From: Halorhabdus salina
GTDB taxonomy: Archaea > Halobacteriota > Halobacteria > Halobacteriales > Haloarculaceae
NCBI RefSeq assembly: GCF_013839425.1
Contig: NZ_JACDNP010000004.1
Coordinates: forward strand, 263,077-325,210
DNA: 62,134 nucleotides
Direction: 5' to 3'
In this document: one piece after another, positions 45,747 to 54,778 of the stretch
Layout of the letters: every line of letters starts with the position of its first letter
Numbering within the stretch: position 1 is the stretch's first letter
Position numbers and translations under genes: made by a program
Notes under the pieces: generated by a model
The model's database searches: none
The model's input: only the letters and a program-made list of their open reading frames with translations
What the model was told of the DNA's origin: nothing

Positions 45747-46082
45747 ATGTCATCTGACACTACACAGAACGTCGAAGACGCACGGGAGCGGGTCGAAAGA
45801 GCCATCGCGGACAACGAGGTCGTCCTCTTCATGAAGGGGACGCCACAGCGCCCGCAGTGTGGCTTCTCCCAGCGCGCGATCGGATTGCTCCGCGAGCATC
45901 GCGACGAATTCACGACGATCGACGTTCTGGAGGCGCTACCTGCCTATCGGGACGCGCTAGAGGACCACAGCGGCTGGGAGACGATCCCCCAGACCTACGT
46001 CGAGGGAGAGTTCGTCGGCGGCAGCGACATCTTGCAGGAACACGAGGCAAACGGCGATCTCACGGGAATTCTGAACGTCTGA
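45747..46082 (+). CDS. CGFS-type monothiol glutaredoxin
   Basis: 111 residues of the Grx4/GrxD class. The active site CGFS (Cys38, in RPQCGFSQRA) lies after VVLFMKGTP; VEGEFVGGSDIL is the glutathione-binding GG-D motif. Such proteins carry or transfer [2Fe-2S] clusters rather than reduce disulfides, often with BolA, which is encoded at 44475. The segment 45456-45746 between this gene and the decarboxylase has no complete gene. Confidence 0.92.
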   Translation: MSSDTTQNVEDARERVERAIADNEVVLFMKGTPQRPQCGFSQRAIGLLREHRDEFTTIDVLEALPAYRDALEDHSGWETIPQTYVEGEFVGGSDILQEHEANGDLTGILNV

Positions 46083-46127
46083 GAAGAGAGATAGACCGTG
46101 GGGGGTCGACGTCAGCCGCGGTCAGGG

Positions 46128-47045
46128 CTACGTGCCAGAGACGGCGACATCCGGTCGTTCGCCCGAGTGAGCCCGCACCCAGAGTTCGCCGATTCGCGAG
46201 AGGCGGGTCCGATAGGACTTGCCGTGTTCTTCCTGTTCGATATAGCCTTTCCCGCCCGGCCCGAGCCGATCGACGTTGTAGAGCACCTTCGACCGGAAGC
46301 TATCAGTGTATTCCTCCTCCAGATCTTCGGCCAGCGCCTGAGCGAGTTCCGAGACGGACTCGAACTCACCGTGTTCGCCCAGCGTGAAGAGGATGAGTTC
46401 CTCGAAGGGTTTGATGTTCGAGAAGGAGGCGACGGGGATCTCGACCATGTAGCTGCCGTCGATTTCCTTGGCGCCGATGGTGGTTCCGCGTTCGTCGAAC
46501 TCCTCGATAAGGTCCTTGGCGCTTGCCAGGCGTTCCTCGACCCGCTCCTCGCCGCTGTCCGCGTCGAGTTCCTCCAGCAAGGCGATCTGCTCGCGCAACT
46601 CCTCGGCGAGTTCGGTTTCGAGGTACTTCTCGGGAGCCGTGTAGTAGGTGTGAATCCGCTCGCGGTCGCCCTCGCGCTCGACGGCGATCGAGTGGGCGGC
46701 GGTGGCGAAGGCGAAACTCACCGTGCGTGGCATCGCGGAGATGTTGAGCCAGACCTCCGCGTCGGAATCGCGATCCAGTTCCTCGCTGATCAGCGAGAAG
46801 CCCTGCTCGAAGGCGGCGTCGTAATCATAGACGTCTTCGACCAGGATGCGCTCGGTATTCGACCCAAGCAGATTCTGGAAGTCCTTCTCCAATTGGCTGG
46901 TCAGCAGCCGGGAGTACTCGGCGTTAGCCTCGGTGCCGATAGCCCCCTCCAGCAGGATGGCGCGGTCGACGGTGCGTTGCTCTCGGACCAGCGGCGCGAT
47001 CAGCCGGTCGTAGTCGAACCCGACCGGAACAATGTGTGTTTGCAT
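46128..47045 (-). CDS. DUF6293 / HFX_2341-family transcriptional regulator-like protein
   Basis: 305 residues. The N-terminal half (MQTHIVPVGFDYDRLIAPL, WLNISAMPRTVSFAFATAAHS) has the Rossmann-like pattern of this haloarchaeal family, which resembles CARF sensor domains. The second half carries a winged helix (PFEELILFTLGEHGEFESVSELA, YNVDRLGPGGKGYIEQ). The layout suggests a ligand-sensing DNA-binding protein. No CRISPR array or Cas gene is seen in the window. GTTTAAC in the upstream interval may be its TATA element. Ligand and targets unknown. Confidence 0.75.
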   Translation of the reverse strand: MQTHIVPVGFDYDRLIAPLVREQRTVDRAILLEGAIGTEANAEYSRLLTSQLEKDFQNLLGSNTERILVEDVYDYDAAFEQGFSLISEELDRDSDAEVWLNISAMPRTVSFAFATAAHSIAVEREGDRERIHTYYTAPEKYLETELAEELREQIALLEELDADSGEERVEERLASAKDLIEEFDERGTTIGAKEIDGSYMVEIPVASFSNIKPFEELILFTLGEHGEFESVSELAQALAEDLEEEYTDSFRSKVLYNVDRLGPGGKGYIEQEEHGKSYRTRLSRIGELWVRAHSGERPDVAVSGT

Positions 47046-47080
47046 GGTAGTGAGTTCTCAGGTGGGCCTGTTAAACGTAT

Positions 47081-48550
47081 TCAGTCTGCGTTCAATCCCT
47101 CGAACAGCGACCGATCCGCGTCCTGGCTGGCTGTGGTCACCAGCGAGACCCCGACGGTCAGGATGAGCCCGATGCCCATCCCGACGAGACCAGCCTGCCA
47201 GCCCCAATAGGTCGCCGAAACGACATTAGTAAACGTCGCCAGGAGGTAAAACGCCTGACTGAGACCGATCCCAGCGAGCATCCCCGCCCGAGTGGCACCG
47301 GGCCAGTACAGGGCGACCAGCACGGGGGGCGTCAACTGGGCGTAGCCCTTGAACGCCGTCGCACCAATCTCGATCAGGGTCAGTTCCGTGCCTAGACTCA
47401 TCGCCAGCGCGATCAGCGCGAACGCAACCACGGCCAGGCGGGCGACGAAGTCTTCACGGCGGTCACTGGCGTCTGGGTCGACAAAGGGCCGATAGAGGTC
47501 TCGCGTCAAGTACGACGATCCGGACAGCAGCATCGAGTCGCTCGAGGACATCATCGCGGCCATCGCGCCCGCGACGACCAGCGCCGCAAACCACGTCGGC
47601 GTGTAGGCGTTCAACAGCGGCGGCAGGATGTTGCCCTCGGCGTTCGGGACGACACCAAGTCCGGTCGCCCAGGCGCCAAGGATGAACGCCGGGACGAACA
47701 GCAAGATGACCAGCACCGGCCACAACGCAAGGGTTCGCTTGAGGACGCGCTGGCTGCGGGCAACGAAGAATCGCTGGTTGATCTGGGGGAACATGGCGAC
47801 GCCAAAAGCGATAGCAATCGCCATCGAAAGCATATATTGAGGAGAATACAGCCCTCCACCCAGGGCGAGAAACTCGGAATTGGCCTCGCCCATCGCCGCC
47901 GTCAACTCGCCCGGCCCGCCCGCCGAGAGGACGACCCAGGCGAAGGCGACCCAGACCAACCCGAGCATGAATAGTCCCTGGAGGGTGTCTGTCCAGGCGA
48001 CGCCGCGCATCCCCGCCAGGACGACGTACCCGATCATGAACACGGTTATCAATGTCGCGCCCGCCCAGTAGGGGATCGCGCCCTCAGTGAGCGATTCGAG
48101 TGCCCGACCGGCCCCGACTTGCTGGAGCATCACGTACTGCAACAGCCAGAAGAGACTGATCGCCGCGACCAGCCCGCGCAAGGATCGGGAGTTAAACCGG
48201 TCGCCAAGCATCTCACCAACCGTGACGTAGCCGTGTTCCCGGCCGATCAGCCACTGCTTATAACCCATCACGTACCACAGGATCCCGAAGATGACACCGT
48301 CCATCAGTCCCATAACGAGGATCCACTCCGGGCCGGCCGCGAACGCCAGATTGGGGCCGCCAAAGAACGTAAACGCCGAGAGGAGCGTCGCAAAGGTCGT
48401 AAACAGGAGGACAACAGTCCCGATCGTCCGGCTGGCCAGGTAGTAGTCCTCGGCCGAGCGCTCGGTCAGGCGGTAGGCCACCAGGCCCACCGCCAGGGCG
48501 ACGAGCAGGTATCCGACGACAATGCCTACCTGGAGACCCAGGTCAGCCAT
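47081..48550 (-). CDS. Sodium:solute symporter family protein (PanF-like)
   Basis: A 489-residue SSF transporter with about thirteen membrane segments. RSAEDYYLASRTIG, FTTFATLLSAFTFFGGPN and AAMMSSSDSMLLSGSSYLTRDLYR are family hallmarks. It imports a small organic solute with Na+. ATG 48550 overlaps the end of the DUF3311 gene by eight bases, a common pairing in which the small protein accompanies the symporter. The substrate cannot be told; pantothenate-, proline- and acetate-type members share these motifs. Confidence 0.88.
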   Translation of the reverse strand: MADLGLQVGIVVGYLLVALAVGLVAYRLTERSAEDYYLASRTIGTVVLLFTTFATLLSAFTFFGGPNLAFAAGPEWILVMGLMDGVIFGILWYVMGYKQWLIGREHGYVTVGEMLGDRFNSRSLRGLVAAISLFWLLQYVMLQQVGAGRALESLTEGAIPYWAGATLITVFMIGYVVLAGMRGVAWTDTLQGLFMLGLVWVAFAWVVLSAGGPGELTAAMGEANSEFLALGGGLYSPQYMLSMAIAIAFGVAMFPQINQRFFVARSQRVLKRTLALWPVLVILLFVPAFILGAWATGLGVVPNAEGNILPPLLNAYTPTWFAALVVAGAMAAMMSSSDSMLLSGSSYLTRDLYRPFVDPDASDRREDFVARLAVVAFALIALAMSLGTELTLIEIGATAFKGYAQLTPPVLVALYWPGATRAGMLAGIGLSQAFYLLATFTNVVSATYWGWQAGLVGMGIGLILTVGVSLVTTASQDADRSLFEGLNAD

Positions 48551-48764
48551 CACTGACACCCCCCTCGATGCCGACGCCCCAGGCACGTCTGGTGAAGGCA
48601 TAGAAGACGATCGCCGTCAGACACATCCAACCGACGTGCCACCACAGCCACAACGGGAGACCGGCGACGACGGCGTCGCTGCCCCAGAGGAACCATGGGA
48701 TCGCCAGGCTACTCAACAAGAGGGCAACAGCTCCCCAAAACCACGTTGCACGGGCGTCTCCCAT
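48543..48764 (-). CDS. DUF3311 small membrane protein
   Basis: 73 residues with two helices: WGAVALLLSSLAIPWFLWG and LPLWLWWHVGWMCLTAIVFYAF. This is the DUF3311 pattern of proteins that precede and accompany SSF symporters. Its stop overlaps the symporter start, so the two are translated together. A stabilising or assembly role for the symporter is likely but unproven. Confidence 0.82.
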   Translation of the reverse strand: MGDARATWFWGAVALLLSSLAIPWFLWGSDAVVAGLPLWLWWHVGWMCLTAIVFYAFTRRAWGVGIEGGVSDG

Positions 48765-49059
48765 CTGTATATTCGATGTGTCGACGTTTCGGTTTAATAG
48801 TTGCTACCCATATCCAATCGGCCCATTCGAAAAGAAAACCTGAACAAAATCAGGGCAAAGAGGACGAATCCTATGCAGTTCTCGAACGGGCGAGCAGGGG
48901 ACAGATTCCGTCGGTGGGACCGTCCCATCCGGTGACCCCAGTCGCCCGATGTCTGCATCCCGACAGGTATTTGCTATCGGCTACCGTATTCGTGGCCGTC
49001 CATGCGATCGGCCATGGCATCATCACCATCATCACGCCTCAAAGCGGGGCAGATCACCA

Positions 49060-50382
49060 ATGCAAGATTCAGCAAAATATCTCATTCACGCACAGATCGA
49101 AGCCAACGGGGTGGTCGAGCGAAGTGACGTCGTCGGCGCGATCTTCGGCCAGACCGAGGGCTTGCTCGGCGACGACCTCGACCTCCGAACCCTCCAGGAG
49201 TCATCGAAAGTCGGCCGGATCGACGTCGAAGTCGAGGCAGCAGGCGGGCAATCTCGCGGACACGTCACGATCGCCAGCGGCCTCGATCGAGTCGAAACGG
49301 CCATTCTCGCGGCCTCCCTGGAGTCAATCGACCGCGTTGGCCCGTGTCGATCTGACGTCGAAGTCACCGAGTTGGAAGACGTTAGGACGGCAAAACGCAG
49401 AGAGATCGTCGATCGGGCCGAAGAACTGCTCGCGGCCTTCGACGAAGAGGCCGTCACCAGCGAGGAACTCGTCGAGGAGGTCCGCCGTCGGGTCCGGATC
49501 GACCGGATCACCGAATACGAGGGGTTGCCGGCCGGCCCGCGCGTGACAGACAGTGACGCGATCGTCGTCGTCGAAGGTCGTGCTGACGTAACGACGCTAC
49601 TCGAGTACGGGATCAAGAACGCAGTTGCCGTCGAGGGGACTGATGTCCCCGATTCCATCGCCGAGTTGACCCAGGGTCGGACCGTAACAGCGTTCCTCGA
49701 CGGGGATCGCGGTGGCGACCTCATCCTAAAAGAGCTCGCACAGGTCGGCAACGTCGATTACGTCGCGTTCGCCCCAGCGGGTCGCTCCGTCGAGGATCTC
49801 TCGCGGTCTGAGGTGACCGGCGCACTCCAGGAGAAAGTCCCCTACGAAGCGGTCACCGAGGAGACAGCACCAGCGACCGAAGACGAGAGAGCAGCTTCGA
49901 TGCAGAACGACGACGAGGCCACCAGAGCTAGCCCGGCGGCACGGAGTGGACACGGAGACAGCGAGGACGAACAGACCCCAGCCGCCGATGCCCAAACGGG
50001 GGCGCAAGCAGACGATGGGACTATCGAGCAGACAGCGACAGGCGAACGTGAAACCGAGGCCGAGGCGGATGTGGAAGCCGAGCCCGACGAAGACGAGACC
50101 CTGGACGACCACGTCCAGGCCGTGATCGGGGACGGTGCGGCCGCGGTTCGGTTGCTCGATGATTCCCTGGCGACGCTGGCGGAGGCACCTTCTGAGGAGG
50201 CGTTCGAGGCCGTCCGTGGCGCGGATCCGGTTCCCGCCACGGTCATCCTCGACGGCGAGGTTACCCAGAAACTGCTCGACGTGGCCGCCCAGCGCGGTGT
50301 GCCTCGGATCGTCGCCGCCGACCGCGGCGAGTTCGTCAAACAGCCGACGAGCGTGCGCGTCTCGACCGTCGAAGCTGCCTGA
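49060..50382 (+). CDS. dnaG: Archaeal DnaG-like primase (TOPRIM)
   Basis: About 440 residues. The N-terminal DnaG-type domain (YLIHAQIEANGVVERSDVVGAIFGQTEGLLG) is followed by the TOPRIM core with VVVEGRADV (catalytic Glu, about residue 172) and TAFLDGDRGGD (metal-binding Asp pair). A low-complexity acidic Thr/Ala/Glu linker (about 270-345) leads to a conserved C-terminal domain. Archaeal DnaG associates with the exosome as an RNA-binding subunit and has primase activity in some species. ATG 49060 is chosen because the family begins MQDSAKYLI; the upstream in-frame His run is noncoding. Confidence 0.92.
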   Translation: MQDSAKYLIHAQIEANGVVERSDVVGAIFGQTEGLLGDDLDLRTLQESSKVGRIDVEVEAAGGQSRGHVTIASGLDRVETAILAASLESIDRVGPCRSDVEVTELEDVRTAKRREIVDRAEELLAAFDEEAVTSEELVEEVRRRVRIDRITEYEGLPAGPRVTDSDAIVVVEGRADVTTLLEYGIKNAVAVEGTDVPDSIAELTQGRTVTAFLDGDRGGDLILKELAQVGNVDYVAFAPAGRSVEDLSRSEVTGALQEKVPYEAVTEETAPATEDERAASMQNDDEATRASPAARSGHGDSEDEQTPAADAQTGAQADDGTIEQTATGERETEAEADVEAEPDEDETLDDHVQAVIGDGAAAVRLLDDSLATLAEAPSEEAFEAVRGADPVPATVILDGEVTQKLLDVAAQRGVPRIVAADRGEFVKQPTSVRVSTVEAA

Positions 50383-50397
50383 CGACTCGCTCCTCGA

Positions 50398-50847
50398 TCA
50401 CTCGAGATCGCGACCCAGGAGAAGTCCGACGCCGGACCCGGAGTCGAACTGCTCGGGAAGTCGTTTGAGGACATCGAACCCGCGTTCGCGGTAAAATCCT
50501 CTGGCAGCCTCGTCGTCGGAGTGGACGGTCACGCGGAGTTGTTTGGCCCCGTTTCTCACAGCCCGATCCCCAACGGCTTCGAGTAATCGCGTCCCGATTC
50601 CGTCTCGCTGGTGGGCGGATACGACCGCGAGTTCCGGGACATATGCGACTGTGCCAGGAGTCAACGCCAACACGTAGCCGACCGGCTGATCACGGACCGC
50701 GACCAGTGCCAGCCCGGCCCCATCGAGGATGGCAGTCAGTAACTCCGGGGCCGGTTCGGACAGCGTTCGGTTCTGGATCGACCGCACTGCCGGCAGATCC
50801 GCGTCCCTGGCAGTCCTGATCCGTACCGAAGAAGCGGCGTCAGTCAC
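50398..50847 (-). CDS. GNAT-family N-acetyltransferase
   Basis: 149 residues with the GNAT fold. Acetyl-CoA binding is shown by VVSAHQRDGIGTRLLEAV (the R/Q-x-x-G-x-G/A loop), followed by LRVTVHSDDEAARGFYRERGF. The substrate (protein N-terminus, amine or small molecule) cannot be inferred. Its start overlaps the end of the DUF92 gene by four bases, so both are co-transcribed. Confidence 0.85.
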   Translation of the reverse strand: MTDAASSVRIRTARDADLPAVRSIQNRTLSEPAPELLTAILDGAGLALVAVRDQPVGYVLALTPGTVAYVPELAVVSAHQRDGIGTRLLEAVGDRAVRNGAKQLRVTVHSDDEAARGFYRERGFDVLKRLPEQFDSGSGVGLLLGRDLE

Positions 50848-52184
50848 ACCAGCCCCACGCCGACGGCAAGCGCGCCGCCGACCACACCCGCTGCCAGCGT
50901 GGCCAGGAAATTCACGCCCTGGTTGCCCAGCCAGCGGTCTTCCAGCGTGGCCCCGAGCACGCTGTCGACGGTCATGCCCACGAATCCGCTGGACACGATG
51001 ACTCCAGCACCTGGCAAGCCAATCGTCTCGAATGCGACCAGCGCGATAGCCGCGATGATCGTCGCACCCGAAATCCCGGCGAGTTCGCCCTGCCAGGTAA
51101 CGCCGCCGTCTGTGCCCGGTTCGACTCGTTCGAGCGTCGTGATCAGCCGCGGCTTGTCGTAAAGCCCGCCGAACTCACTGGAGAGGGTGTCACTCATCGC
51201 CGCCGCCACCGACCCTGCGAACACGAACAGAAACACGTCCGGTGAGAGGGTCGTCAGTCGGGGACTTGCGGCGGCCGCCAATACGGCCCCAAGCGCAACC
51301 AGCGAGTTCGCCAACACGTTCCCGCTGCCGCGTTCCCCCTCGTTCTCCTGGGCGACCCCGCGGCTGACTTTCTCGTCGTATCTGAACTTGCTGGCCAGCC
51401 CGCCGCCACCAAAGAAGGTGATCAGCATGGCGAACCAACCGTAATCCCCGACGACGATCGTCAGCAGGCTGAGGAACACGCCCGTCAACATGCCCGGTAA
51501 CGACGCCGTATCCAGCGCATACGAAACGTACCCGAGCGCGATCGTGATCGCGAGCGCGAGCGCGATGCCAGTCGGCGTCACCGAGAGTGGGAGATCGGCG
51601 AACAGCCACAGGAGTAACCCGATCGAGATGAGCACGAGCGGATCGTCGCGTTCGAACAGGACCGAACGGAGAAGTGCACCGAGTAAGGCACCGCTAACGG
51701 CTAGGAACACGATCACAGGCATTGCCGATTCGGTCCCGACGATCGCCCCCGCGGCAAGGTGTCCGAGAACGCCGGCGATCGATCCGGCGGCAACGAACCC
51801 GGTCGTCGATCCCACGGGATCGGCTCCCAACTCGCGAGCGACGTGGCCACCGAGATTGCCAACCCCGAGGACGAACGCGGCCATCACCGGAACGGTAACC
51901 GGCACGTCGAACTGCAAGGCGAGCAGCCCAAGTGCGGCGATAGAGAGTGAAAACCCGGCCAGACCGTACAATCGCCCGTCTCGTCGATCGCCGGGGCGAG
52001 CGAAGAGTTCGAAGACGAACCCGGAGTCGATGAACTGTAAGGCGGCGGTCGCGAGCGCCAGAAACGGGACTATCCCGAGGACCGTCGCGGCCGCCGGCGG
52101 CAACTGGCGAGCGGCGAATGGGATGAGGAGCGTCCCCGTCCCGACGACGGCGAACGCTCCCGCGCGTCGGACTGCGGTCGTCAC
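50844..52184 (-). CDS. DUF92 family integral membrane protein
   Basis: 446 residues, about thirteen hydrophobic segments. The C-terminal half holds the DUF92 (TMEM19-like) core: GGGGLASKFRYDEK, NVLANSLVALGAV, AAMSDTLSSEFGGLYDKPRLITT and GFVGMTVDSVLGATLED. The N-terminal half adds further helices, common in haloarchaea. Members relate to phytyl-phosphate and dolichol-kinase-like proteins, so a role in isoprenoid lipid phosphate metabolism is possible. The divergent neighbour resembles a cis-prenyltransferase, which fits that idea. Confidence 0.82.
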   Translation of the reverse strand: MTTAVRRAGAFAVVGTGTLLIPFAARQLPPAAATVLGIVPFLALATAALQFIDSGFVFELFARPGDRRDGRLYGLAGFSLSIAALGLLALQFDVPVTVPVMAAFVLGVGNLGGHVARELGADPVGSTTGFVAAGSIAGVLGHLAAGAIVGTESAMPVIVFLAVSGALLGALLRSVLFERDDPLVLISIGLLLWLFADLPLSVTPTGIALALAITIALGYVSYALDTASLPGMLTGVFLSLLTIVVGDYGWFAMLITFFGGGGLASKFRYDEKVSRGVAQENEGERGSGNVLANSLVALGAVLAAAASPRLTTLSPDVFLFVFAGSVAAAMSDTLSSEFGGLYDKPRLITTLERVEPGTDGGVTWQGELAGISGATIIAAIALVAFETIGLPGAGVIVSSGFVGMTVDSVLGATLEDRWLGNQGVNFLATLAAGVVGGALAVGVGLV

Positions 52185-52328
52185 TGTCGGCGGTTTCCCC
52201 GAGAGCTACTTACCAGTTCCGACCCGTACTCGACCATCGGCGGACGTATTGCAGAATTGTCGAGTTGCCAACACTCTGCCAGTCGTTGATCCCGTGACCT
52301 TCTTGTCGACCCGGCGAAAAGCCGAGCT

Positions 52329-52937
52329 GTGGGACTGTACGACCGCTACCTCGCCGCTCGCGTCCGCTACAGCGACGCCGACCTGCCCGAGCGCGTCGCG
52401 ATCGTCCTGACCGAACGGGACTTACTGGAACAGGGAGCCTACGAGACACTGCAAGCCGTCTTCGAGTGGGCCATCGAGTACGGCGCCGAGCAGCTGATGG
52501 TCTACGTGAGCGTCCTCGACGAGGGGGCCGTGCCGACCCTACAGCGTGAGCTCGAAGCGATCGACGCACCGCGACCGGTCGCCGTCCGTGGCCCCGAGGA
52601 CGACCAGCGAGCCCAGGCCCCGATCGCCATCTCGATCGGCCTGGGTGGGAAACACGAGTTCGCCACCGCCGTCCGTCGACTCGCACGCGAGGTCGAGGCC
52701 GGCGACCTGGCACCGCAGGACATCGACGAGGACGAGATCGAACGCCGGCTCGTGTTTCCGACCGAACCCGACCTCGTGATCAAGACGGGTGCCGAACGGC
52801 TCTCGGATTTCATGATCTGGCAGTCGGTGTACTCTGAGTTGTACTTCACTGACGTCAACTGGCGGGACGTTCGCAAGCGAGAGTACCTCCGGGCGATCCG
52901 TGACTACCAGCAGCGACAGCGCCGATACGGACGGTAA
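52329..52937 (+). CDS. Divergent cis-prenyltransferase (UppS) homologue
   Basis: 202 residues. The C-terminal half keeps the cis-prenyltransferase signature in DLVIKTGAERLSDFMIWQ and YSELYFTDVNW. The N-terminal catalytic box, normally MDGNxRWA after HVAII, is replaced: ERVAIVLTERDLL has no catalytic Asp or Asn, and the first part of the protein is shorter than the usual 250-300 residues. It may be a non-catalytic partner, as Nus1/NgBR is in eukaryotes, for an active synthase elsewhere in the genome. The start is GTG 52329. Confidence 0.8.
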   Translation: MGLYDRYLAARVRYSDADLPERVAIVLTERDLLEQGAYETLQAVFEWAIEYGAEQLMVYVSVLDEGAVPTLQRELEAIDAPRPVAVRGPEDDQRAQAPIAISIGLGGKHEFATAVRRLAREVEAGDLAPQDIDEDEIERRLVFPTEPDLVIKTGAERLSDFMIWQSVYSELYFTDVNWRDVRKREYLRAIRDYQQRQRRYGR

Positions 52938-53020
52938 TCGGCGTGCTGGCCCAACGCGGATACGAGAACACCGGCAGGTGACGTCGAAGCGCCTTTAGTC
53001 GGGACCCGTAAACGTCCGGT

Positions 53021-53557
53021 ATGGGCGAGTCGTATCAGGCGGTCGTCTACGACCTCGATGGGACGCTGGTCGGCCTCGACGTCGACTGGGCGGTCGTCAC
53101 GCGCGAGGTCGCCGATCGTCTCGAATCCCGGGGCGTGGCGACGGCAGACGTCGATCTGTGGACACTCCTGAAACGAGCCGACGCCGCCGGCGTCGGCGAC
53201 GTCGCCGAAGAGGTGATTTCGGCCCACGAACGCGTCGGCGCCCGAACGTCCGATCGGCTCGCACTGGCGGACGAGCTACCGCTTGGGGTGCCGGTCGGGG
53301 TATGCTCGTTGAACGCCGAGTCCGCAGTCCGTACGGCGCTGGACCGCCACGACCTGGCGCTGGCCGTCGATGCCGTCGTCGGCCGTGACACTGTCGCGAC
53401 CCAGAAACCCCATCCAGAACCGCTGCTCACCGTCGTCCGTCGGCTCGGGGTCGACCCGGCCGAGACGCTGTTCGTCGGTGATTCCCGAACGGACGAGACG
53501 ACTGCCGAGCGCGCCGACATGCCGTTTCAATACGTCACGGAACGCCTGTCGGAGTAA
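53021..53557 (+). CDS. HAD-superfamily hydrolase
   Basis: 178 residues. Motif I is VVYDLDGTLV with D11 (nucleophile) and D13 (acid/base). The Ser/Thr of motif II falls in VGVCSLN, the Lys of motif III near TQKPHPEPL, and motif IV is FVGDSRTDE. A small helical cap at about 20-75 makes it a phosphoglycolate phosphatase-like phosphatase. Substrate unknown. Cytoplasmic. It is convergent with the small membrane gene at 53588. Confidence 0.85.
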   Translation: MGESYQAVVYDLDGTLVGLDVDWAVVTREVADRLESRGVATADVDLWTLLKRADAAGVGDVAEEVISAHERVGARTSDRLALADELPLGVPVGVCSLNAESAVRTALDRHDLALAVDAVVGRDTVATQKPHPEPLLTVVRRLGVDPAETLFVGDSRTDETTAERADMPFQYVTERLSE

Positions 53558-53587
53558 CGCAGCGCCGAGTGGCCCCGTCGCCGTGAC

Positions 53588-53818
53588 CTATCGCCGCCGG
53601 CGCGCGTACAGATAGACACCGATCGCCGTCAGGAACCAGACGACAGCGCCGACCCGGACGGCAAAAATCGCTTTCTCATTCCAGGTTGGGACGGTGACTC
53701 CAAGGGAGGCAACGGCAACGATGGGTGCACCGACGACAATCGTGAGCGCGAAGGTGACCTGCATGACCCAGCCGTAGTCGACGCCCGCTGGGTCGGTACT
53801 GTCGATACGGTCGGGCAC
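53588..53818 (-). CDS. Small two-helix membrane protein (DUF5822-like)
   Basis: About 76 residues from GTG 53818 (PDRIDSTDPAGVDYGWVMQ). Helices lie at about 20-40 (FALTIVVGAPIVAVASLGV) and 50-70 (VGAVVWFLTAIGVYLY), and the end is basic (ARRRR). The longer open frame upstream is only the antisense of panB. It resembles a short haloarchaeal family I believe is DUF5822; the name is tentative. Confidence 0.65.
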   Translation of the reverse strand: MPDRIDSTDPAGVDYGWVMQVTFALTIVVGAPIVAVASLGVTVPTWNEKAIFAVRVGAVVWFLTAIGVYLYARRRR

Positions 53819-53905
53819 ACGAATCGCTGGGGCCGGCCGGCCCTTGCGTCTATCGGTCGCCCGGGACCCGAAGGCGTAAGACCGAGCCGCGAGTGGCTTC
53901 AGGAT

Positions 53906-54712
53906 ATGCCAACCGTCAGGGACGTTCGAGGAATGGCCGGCGATGAGCCGATCACGATGCTGACGGCCTACGACGCCCCGACCGCCGAGCTGGCCGAGCA
54001 GGCGGGCGTGGACGTGCTTCTGGTCGGTGACAGCCTGGGTAACGTCGTGCTCGGGCACGATACCACACTCCCCGTCACCGTCGAGGAAATGCACAGCCAC
54101 ACCGCCGCGGTCGTCCGCGGGACCGAGGAGGCACTGGTCGTCGCCGACATGCCGTTCCTCAGCGTCGGCGTCGAGGAGAGCGAGTCGATCGAGCACTGCG
54201 GGCGCATGCTCAAAGAGGCCGGCGCGAACGCAGTCAAAATCGAGAGCGGGCCCCACACGGTGGAGTTGACCGACCGCCTCACGGACCTGGGAATCCCCGT
54301 CATGGCTCACCTCGGGCTGACGCCACAGCACGTCAACCGTCTGGGCTACACCCGCCAAGGGACGAGCCAGGACGCAGCCGACGAGATTCGTGACCTCGCC
54401 CGCGCCCACGCCGAGGCCGGCGCGTTCGCGCTGGTGCTTGAACACGTTCCGGCGAACCTCGCGGGTGCTGTCACCGATGCCCTGTCGATCCCGACAATCG
54501 GCATCGGCGCTGGCCCCGATTGTGACGGTCAGGTGCTCGTCGTCGACGACGCCGTCGGGCTGAGTGAATCGGTCCCGCCGTTCGCCGAGGCCTTCGGGGA
54601 CGTCCGCTCGGCCTACACCGACGCCATCGGCGACTACGTCGAGGCCGTCGAGGACGGCTCGTTCCCCACCGAGGAACACAGCCACGACGAATCCTCCCTC
54701 GATTTCGACTGA
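53906..54712 (+). CDS. panB: 3-methyl-2-oxobutanoate hydroxymethyltransferase
   Basis: 268 residues of the ketopantoate hydroxymethyltransferase family, the first step of pantothenate/CoA synthesis: it adds hydroxymethyl from methylene-tetrahydrofolate (or the archaeal pterin) to 2-oxoisovalerate. Landmarks are MLTAYDAPTAELAEQAGVD, LVGDSLGNVVLGHDTTLPVT, NAVKIESG, PVMAHLGLTPQHVN and IPTIGIGAGPDCDGQVLV, including the metal-binding Asp (GDS) and the catalytic Glu (LVLEHVP). The length equals the family norm. Confidence 0.95.
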   Translation: MPTVRDVRGMAGDEPITMLTAYDAPTAELAEQAGVDVLLVGDSLGNVVLGHDTTLPVTVEEMHSHTAAVVRGTEEALVVADMPFLSVGVEESESIEHCGRMLKEAGANAVKIESGPHTVELTDRLTDLGIPVMAHLGLTPQHVNRLGYTRQGTSQDAADEIRDLARAHAEAGAFALVLEHVPANLAGAVTDALSIPTIGIGAGPDCDGQVLVVDDAVGLSESVPPFAEAFGDVRSAYTDAIGDYVEAVEDGSFPTEEHSHDESSLDFD

Positions 54713-54778
54713 ATTCGGTGTGAACCGCATTTCTACCGTTAGTCTGTTACCCCCGGACACAAGGGGCATATTGGCGAT

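Noticed and set aside
49012-49037. CATCATCACC repeats that would encode a run of His before dnaG
   Set aside because: The homologous protein begins at ATG 49060, so the repeat is upstream noncoding sequence.
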